DNA of 64,000 nt from Paenibacillus oryzisoli (GTDB lineage Bacteria > Bacillota > Bacilli > Paenibacillales > NBRC-103111): contig NZ_LYPB01000069.1 in assembly GCF_001653565.1 (NCBI RefSeq), positions 248,001 to 312,000 of the forward strand, in the 5' to 3' direction. The notes beneath the pieces are model-generated. The model was given only the letters and a program-made list of their open reading frames with translations. It made no database searches and was not told the origin of the DNA. How positions within the stretch are numbered: the stretch's first letter is position 1; each line of letters opens with the position of its first letter. Positions 1 through 9,162 of this stretch are shown piece after piece. A program made the translations under genes and the position numbers.

Positions 1-396
1 CACTATTTGAGTCGAAATACGGAAATACAGATTCTCGATAAGAAATATCATAACGGAGATAATGAGAAAGCTATTGCAGATCTGGAATCTATGATTAATG
101 AGCATCCACATTTTGACGCACTTGTTCCTCTGGATATGGTTTCCAGCTCCAATACCATTCTTGTTTGGAAATCCCAAGGATTAAAGCGCTACGCCTTTAC
201 ATTCGGGATGACACCTGATGTCAAAGAAGCCTTATTAAATGGTCAAATCAACGCTGTGATTTCTGAGAATGAGCATCTGTGGGGGGATAAAATTATCGAA
301 CAACTCCTCTCCGCGGCAAAACAAGTTGCTCCAACAGCTTGGATCGATACTGGTTTTCAGGAGATTACACAAGACAAAATAATTAATGAATATTAA
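1..396 (+). CDS. Type-1 periplasmic sugar-binding protein, C-terminal part (cut by window edge)
   Basis: Only the last 131 codons are present; the reading frame is open through base 1, so the true start lies outside the window. The visible part looks like the C-terminal lobe of a PBP1-type (ribose-binding/LacI-like) solute-binding protein: a short strand, a helix 'MTPDVKEALLNGQINAVI' and then a segment 'WGDKIIEQLLSAAKQ', the usual arrangement near the ligand-binding cleft. Such proteins deliver sugars to ABC importers or serve as sensory partners of histidine kinases. It converges on the minus-strand permease operon that begins at 497. No signal peptide can be judged. The sugar specificity is unknown, and a LacI-type regulator cannot be fully excluded without the N-terminus. 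Confidence 0.65.
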   Translation, partial: HYLSRNTEIQILDKKYHNGDNEKAIADLESMINEHPHFDALVPLDMVSSSNTILVWKSQGLKRYAFTFGMTPDVKEALLNGQINAVISENEHLWGDKIIEQLLSAAKQVAPTAWIDTGFQEITQDKIINEY

Positions 397-442
397 AAAA
401 AAAATTATTCTTCAGGAGGCTGGTCAGCCGCCTGAAGAATAA
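395..442 (-). terminator. Rho-independent terminator of the 497-3653 operon
   Basis: A 16-bp stem with one mismatch (405-420 paired with 427-442, loop 421-426) is followed on the minus strand by a run of T formed by the A-tract at 395-404. It sits downstream of the permease ending at 497. The plus side has no T-run, so it serves the minus strand mainly, although the stem may also slow transcripts from the plus-strand gene ending at 396. Confidence 0.8.
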
Positions 443-496
443 CCACCGGTAGATTAGCATTCAGATCCTGTTGTCACCCCATTCAGCCTTCCCCAC

Positions 497-1309
497 TTAC
501 TTCAGAATAGCCCCGGCCGTCAATGCATTTTCAATCTTTTCATTGCCAATCATATATACGATGATCATAGGTAAACTTGAGAGCACCATGGTTGCACCGA
601 TAAGTCCCCAGTCTGAAACACCGACGCTAACGAAGAAGCTTAGCAAGCCGACAGTCAACGGCCGGAACTGATCCTTAGAGGCAATTATGAAGGCAAGCGG
701 GAACTCATTCCAGATGCGCATGAATAACAGTACGCATTGTGTCATAAGTGCTGGCGTGATAATCGGGAATATGATTTTAAAGAAAGTCTGATACACGTTT
801 GTTCCATCTATACAAGCTGCTTCCTCCAATTCCTTGGGGAGGGAACGGAGAAATGCAAATAGCATCAGCACACAGGAAGCGATCGCGAATCCCGAATACG
901 GCAGTATGAGTCCCCAATAACTATCCTTCAGATGCATCCATTTAATTAATTGAAATAATGGAATTAATACAACTTCAATAGGTACGATCAACCCTAAGGA
1001 CACATAGAATAGTGCCACCGAATTGAATCTCCATTGCATTCTGCTCAGACAATACGCAAGCATACTCCCTGTCATAAGCGTGATGGCAATTGTTCCTACG
1101 GTATAAATCAAGCTGTTCTCGAAATAAACAAAGAAATGGTACTTTGACAACGCTTTACTATAGTTCATCCATTCCCATGAATAGGGGATACCGAAAGGAT
1201 TATTATACGCTTCACTTTTGGACTTGAGAGACATCGAGAACATCCAATATAAGGGAAATAGAAACGTGCAGCCTACGGCTATCCAGAATACACGGCTTAA
1301 GTATTTCAT
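497..1309 (-). CDS. Carbohydrate ABC transporter permease, MalG/LacG type
   Basis: This 270-residue integral membrane protein is the second permease subunit of a CUT1-family sugar importer. It has about six hydrophobic segments, starting with 'VFWIAVGCTFLFPLYWMF'. The EAA loop that contacts the ATPase is visible as 'EEAACIDGTNVYQTFFKI'. Length and order fit the MalG/AraQ group. The start is close behind the partner permease (15-bp gap), and a terminator lies downstream, so it is the last gene of a binding protein-MalF-MalG operon. No ATPase gene is present; the energy unit is probably a shared MsmX-like protein. The substrate cannot be read from the sequence. Confidence 0.9.
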   Translation of the reverse strand: MKYLSRVFWIAVGCTFLFPLYWMFSMSLKSKSEAYNNPFGIPYSWEWMNYSKALSKYHFFVYFENSLIYTVGTIAITLMTGSMLAYCLSRMQWRFNSVALFYVSLGLIVPIEVVLIPLFQLIKWMHLKDSYWGLILPYSGFAIASCVLMLFAFLRSLPKELEEAACIDGTNVYQTFFKIIFPIITPALMTQCVLLFMRIWNEFPLAFIIASKDQFRPLTVGLLSFFVSVGVSDWGLIGATMVLSSLPMIIVYMIGNEKIENALTAGAILK

Positions 1310-1324
1310 GATGATCTCTCCTCC

Positions 1325-2209
1325 TTAGAACTCCAGTTTTTCTCTAGCGACGAACCGTTGAATGAGAAAGGAGATGAAAAGGCACTCAAGAATAAATACA
1401 ACCGCAATAGCCGTTCCTTTACCAAATTCAGACGTTTCGAATGCCACATAATACATTTGATAAATAACCGTTCTCGATAAATCGCCCGGTCCACCGGCTG
1501 TCATAACGCGAACTTGCGAATAGAATGCCATGGAACCTAACGTAGATAAAATTAGTACATATTTCGTTACATCTTGAAGCAGCGGGATTGTTATTCTCAA
1601 GCACACTTGTGCAAAGCTAGCACCATCAATTAAAGCAGCTTCGTAATAATTTTTGGGAATTGTCTTGATTCCCGTATAGAATAGGATGGCGTTCAAACCG
1701 ATATATTGCCATAGAAAAGTCAGTCCGATACTTGGCATTACCGTGTTCTTTTCAGTAAGCCAGGAATGGGTCCAAGCATCCAGACCCAAGGATCGCAAAA
1801 TACTGTTAAACAATCCCGACGTTGGTTCGTAGAAGGAAATCCACATTTCTGCGACAACAGTTACTGATAATATGGCTGGAAGCATGGCAGCTGTTTTAAA
1901 AAAACGGCGCAACTTTGGTGTTTGTACATCGATAAAAAGAGCAAATATTAAAGAAAGCGGTAAACCCAGCAAGACCGAAATACCTACAATTAGATACGTA
2001 TTCTTATGAGCAGTCCAGAACGAAGAAGAAGCAAAGATTGCCTTATAATTATCCAAACCGGCGAACCCTAAACTTCGAAAACCATCATGATGATTCAAAC
2101 TCATCCAAATTTCAGGCAAGAGTGGATACACACAGAAAACACTAAACAGAATCAACGCAGGTGCGGAAAAAATAAATATGGACATTTTGGTGCTGTAGTA
2201 CTTATTCAT
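1325..2209 (-). CDS. Carbohydrate ABC transporter permease, MalF/LacF type
   Basis: A 294-residue CUT1 sugar permease, the MalF-type partner of the gene at 497-1309. The N-terminus 'MSIFIFSAPALILFSVFCVYP' forms the first membrane span, and the EAA loop reads 'YEAALIDGASFAQVCLRI'. The motif 'GGPGDLSRTVIYQMYY' near the C-terminus is typical of MalF-like subunits. I chose the ATG at 2209 because GGTGGAG lies six bases upstream; the frame stays open to 2263, but no ribosome site supports a longer form. It lies between the binding protein (2298-3653) and the second permease. Confidence 0.9.
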   Translation of the reverse strand: MNKYYSTKMSIFIFSAPALILFSVFCVYPLLPEIWMSLNHHDGFRSLGFAGLDNYKAIFASSSFWTAHKNTYLIVGISVLLGLPLSLIFALFIDVQTPKLRRFFKTAAMLPAILSVTVVAEMWISFYEPTSGLFNSILRSLGLDAWTHSWLTEKNTVMPSIGLTFLWQYIGLNAILFYTGIKTIPKNYYEAALIDGASFAQVCLRITIPLLQDVTKYVLILSTLGSMAFYSQVRVMTAGGPGDLSRTVIYQMYYVAFETSEFGKGTAIAVVFILECLFISFLIQRFVAREKLEF

Positions 2210-2297
2210 GGCTCTCTCCACCGTCTGATTTGATATAGAATCCCCCCGGAATGTAAGTTCCAAGGGGAATTCAGTTTATTGCATCATCGCATGAAAT

Positions 2298-3653
2298 TTA
2301 TTTCTTAAACCACGTATTTTCACTCCAAATCTTGCCCATTTCCGTTGCGAACTTATCGGCAGGGTATTGCCCTGTCAGTAATTTCGCGCCTAGCGTCGAA
2401 AGTTCTGCCGACGTTTTCGCATCCAACGAGTTCAGTGCAAGAGAAGCAATTTTGGTAGGGATAGGATTATACCAGGAAATGAATTTCTTCATTAGCGGCT
2501 TAGGTTCTGCTACTGTATTGCCTGTCTTCAGGGCAATTGGGGCACCCGTAGACTCGAAATATTGAGCGTCTGCCATAGCCAGGAATTCTGCCAATTTTAC
2601 TGCTTCTTCAGGATGCTTGGTTTTTGCGCTAACCGCATATCCATTCAGTGGTGATCCCCAGAACTGAACGTGTTTAGTTGGATCGTATTTATCGCTAGCA
2701 CTTGGGAACGGGAAGAAATCGACAGTATCATCTTTGGCCAAATTCGGGAGTTCCCATGTGAACATCATGTACATAGCTGCTTTCTTATTGGTAAACATTT
2801 CATTGGCTGGACCGTAATCTAGATTAGCAATGCCTTCCGGAAAGACACCTTCCTTGACCATTCTCTCAATACGAGACACCCCTGCTTTGACTGCTGGATT
2901 GTTGAAGTCTGTCTTATTGCTCACAAGGTCTGCCATTGCTTGCGGATCGCCAATTTGGATCATCTGCTGAAGTAGGAATAACTTCGGTCCCCATCCATCT
3001 TTACCAGGAGTAACTGCAGGCACCATGCCTTTGCCCTTTAGCTTTTTCGATGCTTCGATGAATTCATCGAATGTCTTCGGTACCTGTACGCCTGCTTGCT
3101 CGAACATGTCCTTATGGTAGAAAATGACCGGGGTAAAATACGTATCGGCTCCGGAAGATATGCTGTAAATCTTCCCGTCAACATGCTTCAATGCATCCGG
3201 AACAGCATATTTATTTAAGAACCCGTCCTTGGTAATTGGTGATGTTAAATCCATAATGCTTCCCGTGCTGTTTAATGGCGTAAAGTAACCTGCATCGTTC
3301 CAGAATACATCAGGCATATCACCTGCAGCGTTAAACGTTTTCAGCTTGTTCGCCATATCTTCTCCGCCGCCGCCCGGCTCAAATTCAATTTCAACGTTTG
3401 GAAACGCCTTGGCGACATTCGGTTTAATATGTTTTTCCATGATATTATTGCGATTCTCGTCGGTTGTAATCGTTACAACTCTCAGCTTTACCTTCTTATC
3501 ACTAGCCGGTTTATTTTCTGTCGTAGCCGCCGGAGTTGATGAATTTCCAGGAGTTATGGAAGGCTGAGCTTCATCTTTCGTACTACAACCTGCTGAAACG
3601 AGAAGCATACCTGCCATAAGAGATGTGCCGAGTACCTTTACTGTTCTTACCAT
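2298..3653 (-). CDS. Extracellular sugar-binding lipoprotein of CUT1 ABC importer
   Basis: A 451-residue family-1 solute-binding protein that captures a sugar or oligosaccharide outside the membrane and hands it to the two permeases downstream. The N-terminus is a lipoprotein signal with lipobox 'LVSAGC', Cys23 being the expected lipid anchor. A Thr/Ser/Pro/Asn-rich linker follows (about residues 30-50), then the globular domain starting 'KLRVVTITTDENRNNI'. 'FNAAGDMPDVFWNDAGYF' is the usual segment preceding the hinge. AGGAGG upstream supports the start. It is the first gene of the operon, with a cre box about 55-70 bases upstream, so glucose repression through CcpA is likely. Confidence 0.9.
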   Translation of the reverse strand: MVRTVKVLGTSLMAGMLLVSAGCSTKDEAQPSITPGNSSTPAATTENKPASDKKVKLRVVTITTDENRNNIMEKHIKPNVAKAFPNVEIEFEPGGGGEDMANKLKTFNAAGDMPDVFWNDAGYFTPLNSTGSIMDLTSPITKDGFLNKYAVPDALKHVDGKIYSISSGADTYFTPVIFYHKDMFEQAGVQVPKTFDEFIEASKKLKGKGMVPAVTPGKDGWGPKLFLLQQMIQIGDPQAMADLVSNKTDFNNPAVKAGVSRIERMVKEGVFPEGIANLDYGPANEMFTNKKAAMYMMFTWELPNLAKDDTVDFFPFPSASDKYDPTKHVQFWGSPLNGYAVSAKTKHPEEAVKLAEFLAMADAQYFESTGAPIALKTGNTVAEPKPLMKKFISWYNPIPTKIASLALNSLDAKTSAELSTLGAKLLTGQYPADKFATEMGKIWSENTWFKK

Positions 3654-3707
3654 TTGTTGACCTCCTAAGTTTTAATAAAGTGTATTGTATCTATGGGTTG
3701 ATCCCCA

Positions 3708-3722
3708 ATGGAAGCGGTATCA
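3708..3722 (+). promoter_or_regulatory. CcpA-binding cre box (perfect match to consensus)
   Basis: ATGGAAGCGGTATCA fits the cre consensus WTGNAANCGNWNNCW at every defined position. It lies 55-69 bases upstream of the ATG of the sugar-binding protein (2298-3653). A TACAAT element about 26-31 bases downstream of the box on the minus strand is a possible -10, which would put the box at the -35 region, a position used for repression. Confidence 0.75.
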
Positions 3723-3868
3723 TCCTTAATTTCATTCTACGGATTCCATACAATTAATTACAGAGACTATTCTCGGACAGAAAGGAAAATTGTTTGCACT
3801 TGCAAAAAAAAAGACGCAATGGAACATTATCGATTAATGTCTCATTGTGCCGTTTGCTCAAAACAGCT

Positions 3869-5476
3869 TTATTGGATATTGTTCACGTATTTACTGGGGG
3901 TAATGCCAATAACCTTCTTAAAGCATTTTCCGAAATAATTGGCATCTGCATATCCAACCTGACTTGCCACATGTTGTACGATCTTCTCTCCTTGGTCGAA
4001 TAGTCCTTTTGCTTTCGAAATGCGTATTTCAGTCAAATAGTCGTTAATTGTAATTGAGGTTTCTTTCTTAAACACATAGCAGAGATGATTATAGTTCATA
4101 TGGACGCTCATCGCGAGATCTATGATACGTAGTTCTTCATTTCCATAATGACTTTGAATATACGATTTTACCTCGTCTACGACCTTGGCTGCTCTATTTT
4201 GCTTTTTGCCATGCACATGGGCAATCACTTTGAGTAGCAGGTTACGAATCCAACTCTCCAGTTCACCAAAAGTGTTCATCTGTTGAATGAACTGAACAAT
4301 GTCAGTTTGATCCTTATCCTGAAACACATCTTCGAAGCTTTGAGACATTTCATCCAAAAATTCCAAACAAGTGGATACAATTTCAAGTGCCGAGACATAT
4401 ATCATTTCGATTGAAGCATTCTTAGTACGAGCATACTTAAAGTAGGTAACGAGCCATTCCTCTATCTCAGAAATATTTCCAATTCGCATACTCATCAATA
4501 AACCGACTCTACTTTCTACGGAGAATACACTAACCTTCATCCCCGATTCGGCTATCATGGAATGATGAATAACCTGATTTCCACCTAAAACAAACCGATG
4601 CTTCAATGCATATAACGCTTCTTGGTAGGATACAGATATCGACTCAAAGGAAGGATATCCATTGCCTATGCCAATCGTTAACGTACACCCCAAATTTGTC
4701 TGAACTGCTCTTCGAATCGCTTCACTTATCGATTCCATTTGGTCGTTATTATCGGCAGGTAGGCCAATTATCATAACATACCGATCGTTATTATCATGAC
4801 AACTGGTATAAGGATATGTGCTTTGAATCATTTCTTGGGCAATATTTTGAACAGCCAGCTTGCGAATATACTTGTCTTCTCGGGAAACGACATCATCTTG
4901 TGAATCGATGTCGACGACGATGACTACATACAATGGGGCGTGCAAAGTAATCCCCAAATACTGCAACCGTTCTATAGAGGATACAGGATCTAGAGCTCCG
5001 CTGCCATGCAGCCATTCATTCAATAACTGCTCCTTTAACATCGGCATATTCGCCTTTGCCTGATTCTTCAAGCGTTCATAATCTTGCCTAACTGATTGCT
5101 CCTTATAGATAAGACTCTTAATTTCAAGTAAGGAGTTTCTAAGCTCATCTTCGTCAATTGGCTTTAACACATAATTAAATACGCCAAGCTGTACGGCCAT
5201 TTTGGCATAGGTAAATTCGCTTTGGCCCGTTAGCATGATAAATTTTGTTTCCTGCTCCGATTGCTTGGCTCTTTGAATAAATTCCATACCGTCCATAATC
5301 GGCATATTAATATCGACTAAGACAATATCCGGATTAACTTCCGACATTATAGATAGCGCATCCTGCCCATTCTTCGCCTCACCTGCAATCCGAAACCCCA
5401 ACTCTTCCCACGGCAACGAAATTTTCAACGCTTGTCTAAAGTAATATTCATCATCGACAATAAGCACTTTTAACAT
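3869..5476 (-). CDS. YesN-type response regulator with AraC DNA-binding domain
   Basis: This 535-residue protein has an N-terminal receiver domain (residues 1-120) with the acidic pair 'VDDE' and phosphoacceptor Asp55 in 'VDINMPIMDG', a long middle region (about 130-420), and a C-terminal AraC double helix-turn-helix (about 430-535, 'VDEVKSYIQSHYGNEEL' onward, ending 'CFKKVIGITPSKYV'). It is the cytoplasmic output of the two-component pair with the kinase at 5478-7289: its ATG lies one base after the kinase stop, and its ribosome site GGGAGG lies inside the kinase gene. Such pairs usually control neighbouring sugar importers, here most likely 497-3653 or the enzyme operon at 7493-14970. Confidence 0.92.
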   Translation of the reverse strand: MLKVLIVDDEYYFRQALKISLPWEELGFRIAGEAKNGQDALSIMSEVNPDIVLVDINMPIMDGMEFIQRAKQSEQETKFIMLTGQSEFTYAKMAVQLGVFNYVLKPIDEDELRNSLLEIKSLIYKEQSVRQDYERLKNQAKANMPMLKEQLLNEWLHGSGALDPVSSIERLQYLGITLHAPLYVVIVVDIDSQDDVVSREDKYIRKLAVQNIAQEMIQSTYPYTSCHDNNDRYVMIIGLPADNNDQMESISEAIRRAVQTNLGCTLTIGIGNGYPSFESISVSYQEALYALKHRFVLGGNQVIHHSMIAESGMKVSVFSVESRVGLLMSMRIGNISEIEEWLVTYFKYARTKNASIEMIYVSALEIVSTCLEFLDEMSQSFEDVFQDKDQTDIVQFIQQMNTFGELESWIRNLLLKVIAHVHGKKQNRAAKVVDEVKSYIQSHYGNEELRIIDLAMSVHMNYNHLCYVFKKETSITINDYLTEIRISKAKGLFDQGEKIVQHVASQVGYADANYFGKCFKKVIGITPSKYVNNIQ

Positions 5477-5477
5477 G

Positions 5478-7289
5478 TCATACCTCCCGCAATGGTCTGA
5501 ACGGCAAACGGATGGTAACCTTGGTATAACAACCGATTTGGCTCTCGACTTCTAATCCATATTTATCCCCATACAGCATTCTAATCCGATTATGGACACT
5601 CCTGACTCCGAAGCCAGCTTTTTCACTCGTGCCCGAGACTTCCCTCAACATCCCCTTTATTTGCGCTTCCTCTATTCCTACCCCATTATCATAAATTTCA
5701 ATATGTACCTCGTCCCCTACGCGACTTCCAGTAATCCTTAATATGCCTTTTTCCATTTTTCTTTTAAGTCCGTGATAGATGGCATTTTCGACGATTGGCT
5801 GCAATGTTAATTTAGAAATGGAGCTCGACATAATTTCCTCGTCGATATCCATTGTATATTCCATATACTCCACATAGCGCAATTGCTGGATTTCCAAATA
5901 GCTCTCGGATAGCTGCATTTCTTCTCTTAGTGAGATAATATCGTTTCCTTTACTTAGCGAGATTTTATAAAAATTAGCCATATATTTCGCTGCAGTAATG
6001 GCCTCTGTTTTCATATTCAGCTTAATAAGGGATATAATTGTTTCCAGCGTATTATACAAAAAATGGGGTTGCACTTGCGTTTGCAATAATTTGAATTCAA
6101 TCTCCGCCTTCGTTTTCTGTTCCTCTACATTTTCGGCCAATAGTTCTTCGATACGATCCATCAGATTATTAAAAACATCGTTTAAATATCCGATCTCATC
6201 CGACGATTGATACGAGCTTCTGACCGTCAAATGGCCAGTCCGAATATCTCTCATCGTCCTGGAAAGTTGGAAAATCGGTCTTGTGATAGATCGGGACAAC
6301 AGGTAGGAGACAATGAACGAGAACAACAGACATAATGAGCCTATCCGAATAATTAATTTATTGATCTCCTTACGCTCCACCGTAATTTCATCAATCGGAA
6401 TCACACTTACAATCGACCATTGCAACGGTTCTAAACGGTGAGTAGATACCAGCACTTTCTCGCTTCCTTTTCCTTGAAAGAAGTTGGTTTCTACTTGCGA
6501 TGAATGAGGAATCGATATAGAAGTCGCCTCGTTGAAATCGAGGTATAAACGTTCTTTATTCTGGGATGAGATGATTTTCCCGTCTTGATCGAGAATATAG
6601 AAATTTCCTCCCTTATAGTTCATTTTCCTTTCATAAATGGAGGCGATGACCGTTTCCCTTACGTATAGAACAACCAATCCTACAGTTTTACCAGTATCTT
6701 TATGAATCACTGTTTTGGTAATGGCAAATACGTTGTCATCTCCTTCATAACGGAATTTGAATTTCATTAACCCTGTCAAGACAGGCTGGAAAGAATGATC
6801 AATGGCTTCAGGACCGGATCCGAATATGCGGGACGCAAACTCATTGTCGGCGAAGCCTACATCGACCCATTGACGATTAGAGGTGAGAACACTTACCGCT
6901 TTAATATTGGTATTAGGCTCAACAATGTTGCTAATGACTTCAGAGAGCGTCTTCTTCATTGATAAATTATCTAACCCTCCCGCATAATGAGCGCTCGATA
7001 AGTCATTATTTTTCAAGAAATCGATATAGAGTTCGTTCTGCAATCTGTAATCGGTTGCCAGAATTTTCGAATAATCTTCCACTGTATTGATTAATGTTTG
7101 CAGGTTATTGTCAATGAGAACGAGTTCCCTTGACGAATTCTTGACTGCTTTCTCAATAATTGCTTTTTGGGAGACGATGTTGGCGAAAAGCGCAATGATT
7201 GAAATTGAAATGATAATAATTAAAATATTCGTGGAGAAAATTTTATTCTTAATCGAGATTCCACTGAAATATTGCTTATACCCCTTCAT
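5478..7289 (-). CDS. YesM/LytS-family membrane sensor histidine kinase
   Basis: A 603-residue kinase. An N-terminal span ('IFSTNILIIIISISIIALF') and a second one near residue 300 ('GSLCLLFSFIVSYLLS') enclose an extracellular Cache-like sensing domain. A HAMP linker follows, then the His_kinase region with the phosphorylated His409 in 'QVQPHFLYNTLE', and a HATPase domain with the N box 'QPIVENAIYHGLK' and the 'DNGVGI' and 'GFGVRSVHNR' motifs. The ATG at 7289 is preferred over the upstream TTG at 7307, because AAAGGTGG precedes it. It signals to the AraC-type regulator at 3869-5476. The ligand is presumably a sugar or a sugar-loaded binding protein, which is inference from the family. Confidence 0.92.
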   Translation of the reverse strand: MKGYKQYFSGISIKNKIFSTNILIIIISISIIALFANIVSQKAIIEKAVKNSSRELVLIDNNLQTLINTVEDYSKILATDYRLQNELYIDFLKNNDLSSAHYAGGLDNLSMKKTLSEVISNIVEPNTNIKAVSVLTSNRQWVDVGFADNEFASRIFGSGPEAIDHSFQPVLTGLMKFKFRYEGDDNVFAITKTVIHKDTGKTVGLVVLYVRETVIASIYERKMNYKGGNFYILDQDGKIISSQNKERLYLDFNEATSISIPHSSQVETNFFQGKGSEKVLVSTHRLEPLQWSIVSVIPIDEITVERKEINKLIIRIGSLCLLFSFIVSYLLSRSITRPIFQLSRTMRDIRTGHLTVRSSYQSSDEIGYLNDVFNNLMDRIEELLAENVEEQKTKAEIEFKLLQTQVQPHFLYNTLETIISLIKLNMKTEAITAAKYMANFYKISLSKGNDIISLREEMQLSESYLEIQQLRYVEYMEYTMDIDEEIMSSSISKLTLQPIVENAIYHGLKRKMEKGILRITGSRVGDEVHIEIYDNGVGIEEAQIKGMLREVSGTSEKAGFGVRSVHNRIRMLYGDKYGLEVESQIGCYTKVTIRLPFRPLREV

Positions 7290-7326
7290 GTTGAAGCCAC
7301 CTTTCAACTAAAGCAGACAAACATTA

Positions 7327-7341
7327 ATGTAAGCGCTCACT
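7327..7341 (+). promoter_or_regulatory. CcpA-binding cre box (perfect match), upstream of two-component system
   Basis: ATGTAAGCGCTCACT agrees with every defined position of WTGNAANCGNWNNCW. It lies 38-52 bases upstream of the kinase ATG at 7289 and about 28-42 bases downstream of the predicted -10 element, so it falls in the early transcribed region. A bound CcpA dimer there would act as a roadblock. Confidence 0.72.
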
Positions 7342-7368
7342 ATTAAACTAACTCATCCCATCCCCATC

Positions 7369-7397
7369 ATTATATAAGGAAGAAATTAACAAAACAA
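7369..7397 (-). promoter_or_regulatory. Sigma-A promoter of the 3869-7289 two-component system
   Basis: On the minus strand TTGTTT (7392-7397), a 17-bp spacer and a perfect TATAAT (7369-7374) are seen, pointing to the kinase gene that starts at 7289. The -10 is strong and the -35 is half-matched. Confidence 0.6.
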
Positions 7398-7425
7398 TAT
7401 TCATTCTTGCGCAAATTTTTGCATG

Positions 7426-7478
7426 AAAAGCCCAATAAGCACATGTCATCCTTAAAGAGACATGCGAGCTTATTGGGC
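7426..7478 (-). terminator. Terminator of the SLH-cohesin gene
   Basis: The arms 7430-7440 and 7468-7478 (GCCCAATAAGC and its complement) form a perfect 11-bp stem, with further pairing inside (ACATGTC with GACATG). On the minus strand a short TTTT follows the stem. It lies 15 bases after the stop of the gene at 7493-9067. Confidence 0.7.
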
Positions 7479-7492
7479 ATTAAACACGAGCA

Positions 7493-9067
7493 TTATTGTA
7501 CCTGTTGAGCATCCATAATTCGAATCATACTTACTACCGCTTCTGCACGCGTGCTGAAAGCCTTCGGTTTCAGCGTACCGTCTTCGTAGCCGTTCAGTAC
7601 ACCCTTAGCGGTCAAAGCCGCAAGAGGCCCTTGTGCCCACTCGGAGACGTCTCCGCGATCCTTATAGTCCAAGTCGATGTTGACAGATGCCAACTGTGCA
7701 GCACGTGCAAGGATCACGGCCATTTGCTCCCGGGTGATGTTGTCATCCGGGCCGAAGGTACCATCCTCATAGCCGTCTACGATCCCCATTGCGGATGCTG
7801 CCGAGATTGCATCCTTTGCCCAGTGGCTACCGGTATCGGAGAATTCACTTCCACCTGTTGCCGTTAGATGGAACGCTCTAACGATCATGGATACGAACTC
7901 GGATCTGGTTACGGTTGAATCAGGCTGGAATGTACCGTCTTGATAGCCGTCGATTGCTCCTGCTTTTACTAGCTTTTGGATACCTGCTTCTGCCCAGTGT
8001 CCTTTAATATCGGTCAAGACCGGAGGTTTGACCGATGCTGGCTTTGCTGAAACCAATACGGCAAACTTGGTGAAATGCGTCACGCTCCCAGAAACAGTAC
8101 CTTTCACAAGGTCGATCTTAATATCGTCCAATTTGACCCATTTGCCGGTTTCTTCGTTGTACCAGTACAGTGCCACCTCATGCTCATCATCCAGCAGGCT
8201 GGTGTTGAACGGAAGGGTGATGGTGACTGGTTTCTGGAACGGTCCTGCTACATCCTTGATAATCTCATACACATCTCCAGCCAGCTTCAAATTTGGATCC
8301 GGCTTCAGCTGTGAGGTGTCGTTCAACTTTTTAATGCTCACATAAATATCACTTCCTAGTGCTCCTGCCGGCAAGTTAACTGCCGCCCCGTTATTCTCTA
8401 CCTTGCCGCCTGTGTCTTTATGCACCTTAACCGCGCCTTCCGGTTCAGGGGTCGAGACAGAGGAAGTCTGCCCCGAATTGCCTTGGCCCGAATTGTTCGA
8501 CGGCGCAACCACACTTAAACTAGCCATGGCGTTCGCGTCGAAATCGACAACGTTCATTGTACTGTCCACGATTTTTATCTTTTTCAGCTCGACCGTTCCG
8601 CTTCCCAATGCCGTCGCCTCAAAAACCATTTCCGCCAGTACGACTGTCCCTGTCTCTCCGGATATTGGCCCGACTTTCGTAAACGCCAATGCAACTTGGC
8701 TGCCGTTTACGGCAGGCGTAACGGCATAACCGAATCGGGCGCTGGATGCGCTTATGAATCGCAAATGATCGGTGCTGAACGTCGCTTGAAGTTCTGTCGC
8801 ATATACGTCGGATAGGCCTTGACCGACCACCTGGACTTTGACTTCACGGCCGGTGATCGGCTGATTGTTCGAAACGGAAAGCGTGTACGTCGGAGCGGCG
8901 TGAACGACCACAGTCGCCAAGGAAAACACGCTTAACAGAAACGAGCCCGCCAGCAAAAGACGTAAGCAGACGATTCGAATCTTTCTCAGCACGGCGTAGT
9001 GACCGTAAGCGTCTCCCGATCGGTGGAAATTAGGCAACAGTGCTGTCACCCTCTTAGTTTGTCTCAT
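7493..9067 (-). CDS. Secreted cohesin-like / ZU5-like / triple SLH surface protein
   Basis: This 524-residue exported protein appears to be a cell-surface anchor. A long signal peptide (to about residue 57, 'LLLAGSFLLSVFSLATVVVHA') precedes a cohesin-like beta-sandwich (about 58-185; compare 'YATELQATFSTDHLRFISAS' and 'GTVVLAEMVFEATALGSGTV'). A Ser/Gly/Gln linker follows, then a ZU5-like domain (about 205-335, 'VNLPAGALGSDIYVSIKKL'), and three SLH modules (about 345-524) with the motifs 'VTRSE', 'ITREQ' and 'STRAE', which bind pyruvylated wall polymer. The ATG at 9067 has AGAGGAAG upstream. It follows the large enzyme 9163-14970 by 95 bases and is probably co-transcribed. The cohesin assignment rests on sequence pattern only. 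The combination suggests that it holds dockerin-bearing partners on the wall. Confidence 0.8.
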   Translation of the reverse strand: MRQTKRVTALLPNFHRSGDAYGHYAVLRKIRIVCLRLLLAGSFLLSVFSLATVVVHAAPTYTLSVSNNQPITGREVKVQVVGQGLSDVYATELQATFSTDHLRFISASSARFGYAVTPAVNGSQVALAFTKVGPISGETGTVVLAEMVFEATALGSGTVELKKIKIVDSTMNVVDFDANAMASLSVVAPSNNSGQGNSGQTSSVSTPEPEGAVKVHKDTGGKVENNGAAVNLPAGALGSDIYVSIKKLNDTSQLKPDPNLKLAGDVYEIIKDVAGPFQKPVTITLPFNTSLLDDEHEVALYWYNEETGKWVKLDDIKIDLVKGTVSGSVTHFTKFAVLVSAKPASVKPPVLTDIKGHWAEAGIQKLVKAGAIDGYQDGTFQPDSTVTRSEFVSMIVRAFHLTATGGSEFSDTGSHWAKDAISAASAMGIVDGYEDGTFGPDDNITREQMAVILARAAQLASVNIDLDYKDRGDVSEWAQGPLAALTAKGVLNGYEDGTLKPKAFSTRAEAVVSMIRIMDAQQVQ

Positions 9068-9162
9068 TCGTCAACTTCCTCTCCAAATAGATGGGGGAGG
9101 AAGACACGAAATCGCCTCCTCCCGACCGTTTAGCCTATCGTTACTTTATGAACCTGGTTCGA

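Noticed and set aside
3804-3812. A run of nine A, giving nine T on the minus strand after the response regulator gene, as a terminator
   Set aside because: Only a four-base stem can be formed in front of it; no stable hairpin is visible.
9093-9122. Purine-rich hairpin between the giant enzyme and the SLH-cohesin gene
   Set aside because: The arms pair imperfectly (about seven of nine) and no T-run follows, so it is not a convincing terminator; the two genes are treated as one operon.
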